The notes under the pieces are model-generated. The model saw only the letters and a program-made list of their open reading frames with translations, ran no database searches and was not told the DNA's origin. Made by a program: the position numbers and the translations under genes. From Spirochaetales bacterium (GTDB lineage Bacteria; Spirochaetota; Spirochaetia; DSM-2461), in contig JAKSCK010000270.1 of the NCBI GenBank assembly GCA_022360655.1, positions 50,574 through 114,573 on the forward strand: a DNA stretch of 64,000 nt, written 5' to 3'. Each line of letters starts with the position of its first letter. The stretch's first letter is position 1. This document shows positions 1 through 8,941 of this stretch, in pieces.

Positions 1-391
1 GGCTCTCATTGAGCGATTGATTCTGTTCCATCTAACTGGTGTGCAGGGTCCTCAATGTTTTGACCCCTTCAAAACAACGTTTTGAAGGGGTCGACCTTGT
101 TCTTAAAGCAGAATCTTTGCGCCTCAAGGAAGCCCTGAGGGAAGGGAACTTCTCCTATAAAAAGGCCTTCATGTGTTTTACATCCCTAGGGCATGATGGT
201 AGTTTGAAGTGACTGAGGTGAATTGGGGGAAATCCTCAAAGGACACCGTTGTGAAATTTCATGATCCAGCATGAAAACTGAATGATCAGTTTTTTTGAAA
301 ATGAGATTTTCACGAATAATTTAAAATCATGCTGGTGGTCTGTTGCCACCTGTCAAAACATGCCGGTGATACTGGCAAAAAAGGAGATGGT
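1..391. other. 391-base stretch without a confident gene
   Basis: The only reading frame of note is a 58-codon stretch (36-212, plus strand, no ATG, possible GTG at 39) with no recognisable product. It runs straight through the hairpin at 62-92, which makes it doubtful. A weak promoter-like TTGAAA at 295-300 followed by AT-rich sequence around 317-325 precedes the nucleotidase gene. No RNA gene is seen. Confidence 0.5.
62..92. repeat. GACCCC-family intergenic hairpin, copy 1
   Basis: A perfect 14-bp stem (62-75 with 79-92) with a 3-base AAC loop. The right arm ends in GGGGTCGA and is followed by a TTCTTAAAG-like flank, so this copy is in minus orientation relative to the shared TTTAGATCGACCCC motif. 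Confidence 0.7.
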
Positions 392-2413
392 ATGAAACAA
401 GGTTTCATGTTGATCGCTGCGGTACTGGCTACCGCACTTCTGGTCTTTGGTTGTGTGAGTGCTCGTGTGAGTGACTACGAGGCTGGCCCAGAGGCCTTCA
501 CCTTGCAGTTGTTGCACTTTGCCGATGTGGATGGCAATGAGGAAGTGGCCCTGGCTTCTGTTGATGAATTCTCGGCCTTGGTTGATGCCTTTTCCAATGA
601 TGGTGAATTTGGCGCTTCGACTCTTCTGGTGAGTTCCGGAGACAACATCATTCCAGGTCCTCGGTTCTATGCCGCAGAACAAGGTGCCGTTCGTGCGGTC
701 ACAGGCAGCAATGAACCTGGACATACGGATATTGCTTTCATGAACATGATGGGTGTGAAAGCCTCCGCTATGGGAAACCATGATTTGGATGCTGGAACTG
801 GTGAATTTGCCGATGCTATTCAGATTGAATCCAAAAATGGTGTGGAGTTCCCCGGTTCTCTCTTCCCCTATCTTTCTTCCAACTTGGATTGGAGCACGGA
901 TAGAGAGATGGAAGCCAAAATGGGTGAGAATGGCGCCAATGTGGATGCCCTTGCCGGAAAAGTGGCCTCCTATGCCACAGTGGAAGTGAATGGTGAAACC
1001 ATTGGTTTGGTGGGAGCATCCACACCTCTTCTAGACACCATCACCAGCACTGGAAGCTTGGCTGTTCTTCCTGCAGATCGCAGCGTGGAATCTCTTGCTG
1101 CCATCATCCAAGAATCTGTTGATGCCTTGGAAGCTCAGGGTGTGAACAAGATTGTTCTTTTGGCCCATATGCAGCAGATTCAGGTGGAAATGCAGCTTGC
1201 CGAGATGCTCACCGGCGTGGACATCATCGTGGCTGGTGGTTCCAACACCCGTATGGGTGATTCTGATGACACCCTTTTTGATGGTGATGATGCTTTTGCT
1301 ATGAGCTATCCCTATGAAACAGCCGATGCGGATAACAAGCCCATCTTGGTTGTGAATGTGGATGGTGACTATAAATATCTTGGTCGCTTGGTCATCCCCT
1401 TTGATGCGGAAGGTTACATCATCCGCAGCGCCATCAAAGAAAACAAAGCCCTCAATGGTTCCTGGGCCGCAACGGCACAGAATGTTGAAACAGTTGGCGG
1501 CACTCCCATCCCCGGTGTTGTGGAGCTCCGTGATGCGATTGATGGTGTGATTTCTGCTCAGTATGGCAATGTTGTGGGATACACCAATGTGTATCTTGAT
1601 GGCCGCCGGTCTCAGGTTCGAACCCAAGAAACCAACTTGGGTAACCTTTCTGCCGATGCAAACCTCTGGTATGCCAATCAGCTTTCTGAAGTGGCTGTGG
1701 ATGTTTCCATCAAAAATGGTGGTGGTATCCGTACTGAAATTGGTTCTGCTGTGGTGCCTCCTGGTGCCGTGGATTACAGCGAAGCCGTTTACAATCCTCC
1801 CAAAGCCAATGCAGAAGCAGGGACTCAAGAAGGGGCCATCAGTGAAGGTCATCTTCGAGCCACCATGCGTTTTGATAATGGCTTGGTGACGCTTTCAGCC
1901 ACCGCTGCTGAGCTGCGTATGCTCCTGGAGCATGGTGTTTCCGAAACAGCAGAGGGCAAAACTCCTGGAAAGTTCCCCCAGATTGCAGGAATGAACTTTG
2001 TCTTTGATGCCGCCCTTCCTGCCGGTGAGCGCATCACCAGCCTTGTGGTGACCGGTGCTGATGGTTCCATGAATGATGTTGTGGTTGCAGATGGTGCTCT
2101 GGTTGGCGATGCCAGCCGCACATTCCGCCTGGTGACCCTCAACTTCTTGGCCAATGGTGGTGATGATTATCCCTTTGCCGAACTTTCCAATCCCGAACGC
2201 CGCAACCTTTATGAGGGCGCTGGTTATGGGGAAGAAGTGGACTATGATGATGAGGTTTTGGCCAATGATCCTGGTTTAAACTCTTCCTTCAGCAAAACTG
2301 GTGGAGAGCAGGATGCTTTGGCAGAATACCTGATGACTTTCCATGCCACTCCCGAAACCGCCTTCAGCCAAGAGGAAGCACCTCGTGCTGAAGATCAGCG
2401 AATTCGTTACTAA
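392..2413 (+). CDS. 5'-nucleotidase / UDP-sugar hydrolase family lipoprotein
   Basis: A 673-residue exported phosphoesterase, probably releasing phosphate from extracellular nucleotides. The ATG at 392 is chosen over an upstream in-frame ATG at 329 because AGGAG lies just before it and a signal peptide follows directly, ending in a lipobox-like VFGC (Cys about 21). The N-terminal metallophosphatase domain shows LLHFADVDGN and GNHD. The C-terminal nucleotidase domain has the substrate-loop motif NGGGIR (about residue 450). The first metal motif reads D-V-D rather than the usual D-x-H; related families also lack this His, so activity is not excluded. It is followed by a strong terminator. Family call is confident, substrate is inferred. 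Confidence 0.88.
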   Translation: MKQGFMLIAAVLATALLVFGCVSARVSDYEAGPEAFTLQLLHFADVDGNEEVALASVDEFSALVDAFSNDGEFGASTLLVSSGDNIIPGPRFYAAEQGAVRAVTGSNEPGHTDIAFMNMMGVKASAMGNHDLDAGTGEFADAIQIESKNGVEFPGSLFPYLSSNLDWSTDREMEAKMGENGANVDALAGKVASYATVEVNGETIGLVGASTPLLDTITSTGSLAVLPADRSVESLAAIIQESVDALEAQGVNKIVLLAHMQQIQVEMQLAEMLTGVDIIVAGGSNTRMGDSDDTLFDGDDAFAMSYPYETADADNKPILVVNVDGDYKYLGRLVIPFDAEGYIIRSAIKENKALNGSWAATAQNVETVGGTPIPGVVELRDAIDGVISAQYGNVVGYTNVYLDGRRSQVRTQETNLGNLSADANLWYANQLSEVAVDVSIKNGGGIRTEIGSAVVPPGAVDYSEAVYNPPKANAEAGTQEGAISEGHLRATMRFDNGLVTLSATAAELRMLLEHGVSETAEGKTPGKFPQIAGMNFVFDAALPAGERITSLVVTGADGSMNDVVVADGALVGDASRTFRLVTLNFLANGGDDYPFAELSNPERRNLYEGAGYGEEVDYDDEVLANDPGLNSSFSKTGGEQDALAEYLMTFHATPETAFSQEEAPRAEDQRIRY

Positions 2414-2436
2414 TTTTATTCCCATGGGATAAGAGG

Positions 2437-2464
2437 AAAGCGGCCTTTCGGGGCCGCTTTTTTT
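2437..2464 (+). terminator. Rho-independent terminator after the nucleotidase gene
   Basis: Stem AAAGCGGCC (2437-2445) and GGCCGCTTT (2452-2460) with a TTTCGG loop, followed directly by a T run (2458-2464). Confidence 0.9.
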
Positions 2465-2491
2465 AGAACGACCCCCGCCTGCCGGCGGGGG
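2465..2491 (+). repeat. GACCCC-family hairpin, copy 2
   Basis: Flank AGAACGA, then stem CCCCCGCC (2472-2479), loop TGCC, GGCGGGGG (2484-2491). Plus orientation. It sits just behind a complete terminator, so it is not needed for termination here. Confidence 0.7.
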
Positions 2492-2656
2492 ATAAAGACA
2501 TGTCTTCCAGAGTGCATGACTTTACCCTTTCTTTTTCATGTATGTTCAAGATCTCGTAGTGATTCCCCCAGAAAATCTGGCTTCGTTTTTCATTGGCTCA
2601 TGGTAAAATGGTTTGAATCATTGGCCCTATGTATAAAAAATTGGGAAGAGATTTTG

Positions 2657-3127
2657 ATGAATCCAGAAGGTTTGCAACCTTTCCAGCAGGCAATAGATGG
2701 TCTTGAGAGCAGTGCTCATGCTCTGACACAACATCTTCAGTCTATTCCCCTGGTGTATTGGACCATGGTTTCATCAGAAGAGGAACCGTCTTCCATTGAA
2801 TCGATAGTGGCTCATCTTGTGGACATGGAACATCATGCACAGTGTCAGCTTCATGTTCTCTCTTGCGATTGGACCTGGACCACGCTCCATGAATCCCGTT
2901 CAAGGTATTCACCCCAGGAACCCTCACTGGCCCTGAAGCGTTTTTTAGCAGACCGGCAGACTTCCCTTCATCATCTCAAACACAGAAATATGGTTTCATT
3001 CCGTGATTCTCAATATTCATGCTTCTGTCAGTTTCTTCTGGATTGGTTTGCCCATGACCAACACCATTTGTGCCAACTTTTGAGGATTCAATGGAAGCTC
3101 TTGGCAAAGCGGGCCTGGGGGCCGTAA
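2657..3127 (+). CDS. DinB-like four-helix protein
   Basis: A 156-residue cytoplasmic protein. The ATG at 2657 follows a GGGAAGAG ribosome site, whereas the reading frame extends 47 codons upstream without one. The pattern VAHLVDMEHH (about residues 50-60) and the C-terminal WFAHDQHHLCQLL resemble the His ligands of the DinB/YfiT metal-binding helical bundle; family members often act as thiol transferases or are uncharacterised. It lies 9 bases before the methyltransferase gene and is probably co-transcribed. The function is not known; the fold call rests on motif spacing only. Confidence 0.65.
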   Translation: MNPEGLQPFQQAIDGLESSAHALTQHLQSIPLVYWTMVSSEEEPSSIESIVAHLVDMEHHAQCQLHVLSCDWTWTTLHESRSRYSPQEPSLALKRFLADRQTSLHHLKHRNMVSFRDSQYSCFCQFLLDWFAHDQHHLCQLLRIQWKLLAKRAWGP

Positions 3128-3136
3128 CAAGAAAAC

Positions 3137-3895
3137 ATGCTTCAAAGTCGATTTCATTTTGATCAAAATGCAACTCTTTATGATGAGGTTCGCCCTGGTT
3201 ATCCCCAAACCTTGTATGATGATTTGGCATTTCATGGAAACATCACCAATCACTCCCAACTCCTTGAAGTGGGTTGTGGTTCAGGGATTGCCACACAGGA
3301 AATGTGCTCCCATTTTTCCTGTTCTATTGATGCCATAGATCCAGGGAGCCAACTTCTTCTCCATGCAAAGAAACGATGTTCCTCATTTGCACAGGTGCAG
3401 TTTATCCAGGGAGACTTTGAACATTTTGCCCCATCAAAAGCTTATGACATGGTTTTTGCAGCAACGGCCTTTCATTGGCTTAAAGCATCCGAAAAGTTTG
3501 CACAAAGCCATCGTTGCCTCAAAAAGGGTGGAATCCTTGTGGCTTTTTGGAATTCGTTTCGGGTTGCGGATGCAGCCCTCTATCAGGAATTGCAGAACAT
3601 CTACCATAGTGAATCTCCTTTTGAGCATCACAAGGATGGAAGAGCATTACAAGAAGAAAAAAGAATGCTTCGCCGTCAGGAATTTTCTTTGCAAGAGCAG
3701 TTTTGCCGCCATCGAAGCTTTGAATATTCCCGTAGATTTTCTTACAGCCCTCAGCAGTACATTCATCTCTTGGCAAGCTTTCCCCATCATGCCAATCATC
3801 CGTCTTTTTTCCAGAAAATCACGGAATGTGTTCTTTCATTCTCTGAAATACCACTCTTAGTGGATACACAAATGGAAATGGCGCAGGCCCTATAA
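3137..3895 (+). CDS. class I SAM-dependent methyltransferase
   Basis: 252 residues. Motif I LLEVGCGSGIAT (about 42-53) binds S-adenosylmethionine. An acidic end of beta-2 (AIDPGS) and FAATAFHWL (motif IV/post-IV) follow, in the Methyltransf_11/25 pattern. The N-terminus RFHFDQNATLYDEVRPGYP is typical of the small-molecule methyltransferases that begin F-x-x-x-A-x-x-Y-d-x-x-R-P-x-Y. The substrate cannot be read from the sequence. It follows the DinB-like gene by 9 bases and ends at a symmetric hairpin shared with the convergent hydrogenase operon. Confidence 0.85.
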   Translation: MLQSRFHFDQNATLYDEVRPGYPQTLYDDLAFHGNITNHSQLLEVGCGSGIATQEMCSHFSCSIDAIDPGSQLLLHAKKRCSSFAQVQFIQGDFEHFAPSKAYDMVFAATAFHWLKASEKFAQSHRCLKKGGILVAFWNSFRVADAALYQELQNIYHSESPFEHHKDGRALQEEKRMLRRQEFSLQEQFCRHRSFEYSRRFSYSPQQYIHLLASFPHHANHPSFFQKITECVLSFSEIPLLVDTQMEMAQAL

Positions 3896-3915
3896 GTAGT
3901 CATGAGAAGGAATGC

Positions 3916-3941
3916 GACCCCGGCGTGTTCACGCCGGGGTC
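3916..3941. repeat. GACCCC-family hairpin, copy 3, between convergent genes
   Basis: Perfect 11-bp stem GACCCCGGCGT (3916-3926) and ACGCCGGGGTC (3931-3941) with a GTTC loop. It lies between the 3' ends of the methyltransferase and hydA genes. It has no T run in the plus direction beyond a loose CGTTTTT, and may serve as a two-way transcript end. Confidence 0.7.
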
Positions 3942-3966
3942 TTCACCATCGTTTTTCCCATACTTC

Positions 3967-5814
3967 CTAAGTTTGATTCTTTTGATGAGAGCCTTTGATG
4001 GGATTATTCTCATCCATTTTGACTTGAGGACGTTTGGCATAAGTGGTGTGGAGCAGGGTATGACTTCGATGACCTAATGGTTCTCCCAGGAACTCTTCAT
4101 AAAGGGCCATCACCCCAGGATTCTCATGAGATTTTCTCAGCTCTTTTCCTTCATCTTCAGCAAATATGGCCTGAATTCGAGCCTCTCGGACTGAATCATC
4201 CGTGAAACGAGGCTGTCCTCCGCCTCCAATGCAACCTCCTGGACAAGTCATGATTTCAACAAAGTGCAAGGGTTCTTCACCAGAATGGATGCGTTTGAGA
4301 AGAGCCGAGGCATTGGACAGGCCATGGGCGACAGCAAGTCGAGCTGTAACACCTTCAAGAAAATCCCAGGTAGGAAGACATTTCTTAAAGGTCACTTCGG
4401 CCACTTTGACCCCCTCAAGGGAGGTGAGGGGTTTGACATGAAGGTTCTCCATGGGGAGTGGGACTCCGGTCACAATTTCCCAAACGGTGCGGAGAGCAGC
4501 CTCCATTACTCCACCGGTGTTGGCAAAAATGTCCGCCGCTCCTGTGGAAAGGCCTAAGGGGGCATCCATTTGACCTTCTTCTAATTCCGGCAAGTTTAAT
4601 CCCGCCCGTTTGATGAGAGCGGCAAGCTCTCGAGTGGTGAGAACATAGTCCACATCTTGATATCCGCTTGAGCGCATCTCTGGTCGCTCAGCTTCAAATT
4701 TCTTGGCCGTGCAAGGCATAATGGAAACCACACGCATCATGGCAGGGTCTACTCCCACTTTCCCGGCATAATAGGTTTTGGCTAAAGCGCCAAACATTTG
4801 CTGTGGGCTTTTGCAGGTGGAAAGATTGTTGAGCATCTGAGGCCAATAGTATTCTGCATACTGAATCCACCCTGGAGAACAGCTGGTAAACATGGGAAGA
4901 GGAGCCTCTTTTCCCTCTTTGAGAACTGTTCTTAGACGAGTGAGAAGTTCGGTTCCTTCCTCAAGGATGGTGAGGTCAGCGGCAAAGTCCGTATCAAAGA
5001 CAGCATCAAAGCCAAGCCGCCGGAGTGCCGTGCACATTTTCCCTGTGACTAAACTCCCAGGAGGCAGTGAAAATTCTTCCCCCAAGGCTGCACGGATGGC
5101 TGGAGCTGTCTGCACCACGACATAGAGGTCTTGATCATCCAATACCTGTTCCACATCCTTGAGATGAGAGCGTTCTGTGATGGCCCCAGTGGGGCAAACA
5201 GCTGCACATTGACCACATTGGACGCAGGCCACTCCATCCAGTTCTGCGGCAAAGGCTGGACCGATGATGGTGTGATAACCTCGGCCTTGAGGAGCAATGG
5301 CACCAATGGATTGAATGGCTGTACAGGCCGTCACACAACGGCGGCATTTGATGCATTTGGATGCATCTCTCACCAGGCCAGCGGTGCTTTCATCGCGTTC
5401 TCCACCAGCAGGCTCTCCTGGGTAATGAAGTTCTCGAATCCCCAAGTCTCGGGCCAAGTCCTGAAGTTCGCAATCACCACTTCGTTCGCAGGTGGTGCAG
5501 TCTCCTTCATGTTCTGATAGAAGAAGTTCCACCACGGTGCGCCGGGCTTCTCGTGCTCGCTTGGAATTGCTCCATATGGTCATTCCGGCTTGAATGGGCA
5601 TGGTGCATGCGGCAGCAAGCGCCGGACGTCCTTCAATCTCTACCGTACAAACCCGGCAAGCCCCAAGTGGAGAATGCCCTTCCAGAAAACACAGGGTGGG
5701 GATGTGGATGCCAGCATTTTGGGCGGCTTTGAGTATGGTATCTCCTTCCTGGCCTTCCACAGAAATGCCATCAATGGTGAGGGTGAGAACACCAATATCT
5801 TGGGTTTTAGGCAT
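3967..5814 (-). CDS. hydA: [FeFe] hydrogenase catalytic subunit, NADH/ferredoxin-linked type
   Basis: 615 residues; H2 production or uptake in the cytoplasmic HydABC complex. The start at 5814 has GGAGG upstream and overlaps the hydB end by 8 bases; the reading frame extends further without a site. N-terminal [2Fe-2S] domain (Cys 42, 53, 56, 70), His-ligated [4Fe-4S] (His102, Cys106, 109, 115), two [4Fe-4S] ferredoxin motifs (Cys 154-164 and 197-207). H-cluster motifs: L1 TSCSPGW (310-316), L2 MPCTAKKFE (366-374), L3 with Cys524 and Cys528, ending in a small-subunit-like tail (EFLGEPLGHRSHTLLHT). L1 has Ser where the canonical TSCCPxW has its second Cys. Electron bifurcation is inferred from the family. 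Confidence 0.93.
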   Translation of the reverse strand: MPKTQDIGVLTLTIDGISVEGQEGDTILKAAQNAGIHIPTLCFLEGHSPLGACRVCTVEIEGRPALAAACTMPIQAGMTIWSNSKRAREARRTVVELLLSEHEGDCTTCERSGDCELQDLARDLGIRELHYPGEPAGGERDESTAGLVRDASKCIKCRRCVTACTAIQSIGAIAPQGRGYHTIIGPAFAAELDGVACVQCGQCAAVCPTGAITERSHLKDVEQVLDDQDLYVVVQTAPAIRAALGEEFSLPPGSLVTGKMCTALRRLGFDAVFDTDFAADLTILEEGTELLTRLRTVLKEGKEAPLPMFTSCSPGWIQYAEYYWPQMLNNLSTCKSPQQMFGALAKTYYAGKVGVDPAMMRVVSIMPCTAKKFEAERPEMRSSGYQDVDYVLTTRELAALIKRAGLNLPELEEGQMDAPLGLSTGAADIFANTGGVMEAALRTVWEIVTGVPLPMENLHVKPLTSLEGVKVAEVTFKKCLPTWDFLEGVTARLAVAHGLSNASALLKRIHSGEEPLHFVEIMTCPGGCIGGGGQPRFTDDSVREARIQAIFAEDEGKELRKSHENPGVMALYEEFLGEPLGHRSHTLLHTTYAKRPQVKMDENNPIKGSHQKNQT

Positions 5815-8800
5815 GACTTTCCTCCTTTGAACGGACATTCTTTCCATAGTCACAGCGGAGACATCGTTTGGCTTGGCGGTGAGCCACAGATTCGGGCCAG
5901 GGCTGCTCCACTTCATCAAAGTTGTGTTTTCTACGATTGTGGGGAAGGACGCGCATCTTTTCTCTGGGGTAAGGGGTTGGATCGGCATCTGGGTCATAGT
6001 GGGTGTCATTCACTTTTTCCCAACGCCAGAAGGCCCGTGTCTGCCCCTCATGTAGAAAGGCATCTATGCCCACAGCGGCTCGTTCTCCGGCGGCAATGGC
6101 TTGTACAACGGAGGAAGGACCATCCGCTGCATCACCTCCGGCATAGACTCCGGGTATATTGGTGGCGCCAGTTGTGGGATCAATCTGGATGAATCCCCGT
6201 CCATCTTGTGCAGGACCTTCTGCTCCAAAGAGTTGTCGGGCATCTAAGCGTTGTCCAACAGCAATGATGACTTGATCTGCAGGAAGCATTTCTGGTTTTT
6301 CCGTGCTATGGGCTGTTGGAGAGCGACGCCCGGTCCGGTCAAACTCGCCGAGATGCATGGGGCGACATTCTAGGGCCACGCAATGCCCTTCTGAGTTGGT
6401 TTGCACGGCAATGGGTTGAAGAAGGGAGCGAAGAAGAACGCCTTCTTGTACAGCCTCATCCACCTCTTCTGCATAGGCCGGCATTTCTTCCCGCCCACGG
6501 CGGTAAACAATGGTGACTTGTTCCGCTCCAAGACGGAGAGCCGTTCTTGCTGCATCAATGGCGGCATTTCCTCCTCCAATCACCACCACGTTTTGGCCCA
6601 CTTGGACTGAACCCCGAAGGTTGTAAGTGCTGAGGAAGGGCACCGCCTGCACCACACCCTTTGATTGCTCTCCTGGAAGTCCAAGAGGTACCGTGCCAGG
6701 AGCTCCAACACCGATAAAAATGGCCTCATAGGATTCTTGAAGTTCTGGAAGGGAGAGGTCCTTTCCGAGCGATTTTTCACAAATCACTTCCACACCCATG
6801 TTTTCGATCATGCGGATTTCCCGTGCCAGAGTTTCACGAGGAAGTCGGTAGGCTGGGATGGTTTGCACCAGCATTCCTCCCGGACGCGTGGCGGCTTCAA
6901 AAACGGTGGGCTTGTATCCCAAACGAGCAAGAAAATACGCGCAGGAGAGTCCGGAAGGACCGGCTCCAATGATGGCCACGTTTCGGGAGGCTGCTTCTGC
7001 ATCCTCATGAATTTCTGGCCGCTGAATGGTCACCTCTTGATCCACCAGATACCGTTTCACACTGCGTATGGCCACGGCTTCATCAAGGGAGGAACGACGG
7101 CATTTGTCCTCACAGGTGTGGAAACACACCCGGGCACAAACAGAAGCAAAGGGATTTCGCTCGCGGTGGAGGGAAAGGGCTTCTGCATAGCGTCCCTCAC
7201 CAACCAATGAAACAAAGCCTGGAACATCCACGGAAGCCGGGCAGGCACTCTGACATGGAGCACGAACAAGGCCTGGGCATACTCCTGCAGGACAATGGCG
7301 ATTCTTGATGTGATCTTCGAATTCTGAACGGAAATGCCTCAGGGCTGAGAGAACGGGATTCGGAGCTGTTTGTCCCAGTCCACAGAGGGCCGTGTCCTTG
7401 ATGCGTTCTCCCAGTTCAATGAGTCGTTCAATATCACCTTCTTTGCCAAAACCTGAACCAATTCGTTCCAGAATCTCCAGCATGCGCTTTGTTCCCACAC
7501 GGCAGGGAACACATTTCCCGCAGCTCTCTTCTTGAACAAATTCCAAAAAGAATCGGGCCACATCCACCATGCAGGTATCATCATCCATGACAATGAGTCC
7601 CCCTGATCCCATGATGGCCCCCCACTCCTTGAGGGATTCATAATCCATGGGAACACTGAGACCAGATTTTGGAACACAACCTCCAGAAGGACCGCCCACC
7701 TGGGCCGCTTTGAAGTTTTTCCCTCCCTTCAGTCCGCCCCCAATGTCATACACCAGTTCCCCAAGTTTTGTTCCAATAGGAACTTCCACAAGTCCTGGGT
7801 CGGCAATATCACCAGCCAGGGCAAAAACCTTTGTTCCGGGACTTTCCTTTGTGCCTCGAGAGGCAAAGGCTCGTCCTCCCTCTTCTAAGATGGGAGCAAC
7901 ATTGGCATAAGTTTCCACATTGTTGAGAAGGGTAGGTTTTCCCCATAAACCCTGGACCGCCGGGAAGGGGGGGCGGGGGCGTGGTTCACCGCGTTTTCCC
8001 TCAACAGAAGCAATCAATGCGGTTTCTTCTCCGCAAACAAAGGCTCCTGAACCCATGCGAATGTCCAGCTGGAACGTAAAACCACTTCCCAGAATATCTT
8101 CTCCCAACAGCCCATATTCCCGTGCACTTTCCAGAGCTTTCTCCAGACGTGCTACAGCCAAGGGATATTCTGCGCGAACATAGACATAACCATGGGAGGC
8201 TCCCACCGTAAAGGCTGCAATGGTCATACCCTCAATAAGGGAATGAGGATCTCCTTCCAGGACACTTCTATCCATGAAGGCCCCAGGATCTCCCTCATCA
8301 CCATTGCATAGGACAAATTTCTCTTTTCCTTCCGCCTGGCGTGTAAACTCCCATTTTTTCCAGGTGGGAAATCCGGCTCCCCCTCTTCCTCGGAGTCCGG
8401 AAGCACGCATTTCTGCAATCACGGCTTCACCACCCATCTCTAGGGCTCTTGCTAAAGACAAGTAGGTTCCGCGTCCTATGGAATCCAGAATGTCTAATGG
8501 ATCCACGATGCCGCAACGACGAAGCACCACCTTCTCTTGATTGCGGAAAAAATTGCTTTCTTCCGAAGTTGGGGCGGGTTCATCATCATGGCGATTTTTA
8601 TGCAAAAGGCTGTGAACAGGATTTCCTCCAATGAGATGACTATTCACAATGTTTTTGGCATCGGAGGGACATAAACCTTCATAGATGGTTCCATCGGGAT
8701 CCACCATCACAACAGGGCCACGGGAACAGGGGCCGAGACATCCGGTTTCTTTGATGGGAACAGAGTCTTCCAATCCCTTTTCTCTCAAAGCCTTTTCAAA

Positions 8801-8941
8801 CGCTTTTTTGAGTTCGGGTTCTCCAGAAGCTAGACAACCTCCTCCAGCACAAAGTCGGAGCATGGGGCCTGTTGTGATGTAGTCACTTTTCAAATTTTCA
8901 TAAAGGGCATAAAGAGCATCAGCATCGTGAATCCGGCTCAT
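5807..8941 (-). CDS. hydB: HydB (NuoF-like, FMN/NADH) fused to a GltD-like FAD/NAD(P) oxidoreductase
   Basis: 1044 residues, far longer than the usual ~600 of HydB. Order: N-terminal thioredoxin-like [2Fe-2S] domain (Cys31, Cys36, then CLGPC near 73), NuoF-like FMN/NADH domain with GLRGRGGAGFP and CNGDEGDPGAF, an SLBB segment, and a [4Fe-4S] site ESCGKCVPC. After about residue 555 comes a Cys-rich GltD/DPD-type iron-sulfur region, then two Rossmann motifs IIGAGPSGLSCAY and VIGGGNAAIDAART, and the FAD end GVYAGGDAADGPSSVV. The start has AAAGGAGG and overlaps hydC by ATGA. The extra half could give the complex a second pyridine nucleotide site (perhaps NADPH); that is inference. Confidence 0.92.
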   Translation of the reverse strand: MSRIHDADALYALYENLKSDYITTGPMLRLCAGGGCLASGEPELKKAFEKALREKGLEDSVPIKETGCLGPCSRGPVVMVDPDGTIYEGLCPSDAKNIVNSHLIGGNPVHSLLHKNRHDDEPAPTSEESNFFRNQEKVVLRRCGIVDPLDILDSIGRGTYLSLARALEMGGEAVIAEMRASGLRGRGGAGFPTWKKWEFTRQAEGKEKFVLCNGDEGDPGAFMDRSVLEGDPHSLIEGMTIAAFTVGASHGYVYVRAEYPLAVARLEKALESAREYGLLGEDILGSGFTFQLDIRMGSGAFVCGEETALIASVEGKRGEPRPRPPFPAVQGLWGKPTLLNNVETYANVAPILEEGGRAFASRGTKESPGTKVFALAGDIADPGLVEVPIGTKLGELVYDIGGGLKGGKNFKAAQVGGPSGGCVPKSGLSVPMDYESLKEWGAIMGSGGLIVMDDDTCMVDVARFFLEFVQEESCGKCVPCRVGTKRMLEILERIGSGFGKEGDIERLIELGERIKDTALCGLGQTAPNPVLSALRHFRSEFEDHIKNRHCPAGVCPGLVRAPCQSACPASVDVPGFVSLVGEGRYAEALSLHRERNPFASVCARVCFHTCEDKCRRSSLDEAVAIRSVKRYLVDQEVTIQRPEIHEDAEAASRNVAIIGAGPSGLSCAYFLARLGYKPTVFEAATRPGGMLVQTIPAYRLPRETLAREIRMIENMGVEVICEKSLGKDLSLPELQESYEAIFIGVGAPGTVPLGLPGEQSKGVVQAVPFLSTYNLRGSVQVGQNVVVIGGGNAAIDAARTALRLGAEQVTIVYRRGREEMPAYAEEVDEAVQEGVLLRSLLQPIAVQTNSEGHCVALECRPMHLGEFDRTGRRSPTAHSTEKPEMLPADQVIIAVGQRLDARQLFGAEGPAQDGRGFIQIDPTTGATNIPGVYAGGDAADGPSSVVQAIAAGERAAVGIDAFLHEGQTRAFWRWEKVNDTHYDPDADPTPYPREKMRVLPHNRRKHNFDEVEQPWPESVAHRQAKRCLRCDYGKNVRSKEESHA

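Noticed and set aside
36..212. Small protein gene at the left edge
   Set aside because: It lacks an ATG and a ribosome site, runs through a perfect hairpin repeat, and shows no recognisable sequence.
1031..1852. Long minus-strand reading frame inside the nucleotidase gene
   Set aside because: A shadow frame: the product has no domain, and the plus-strand protein is well supported across the whole interval. The same holds for the other long antisense frames, such as 26421-27407 and 39190-39921.
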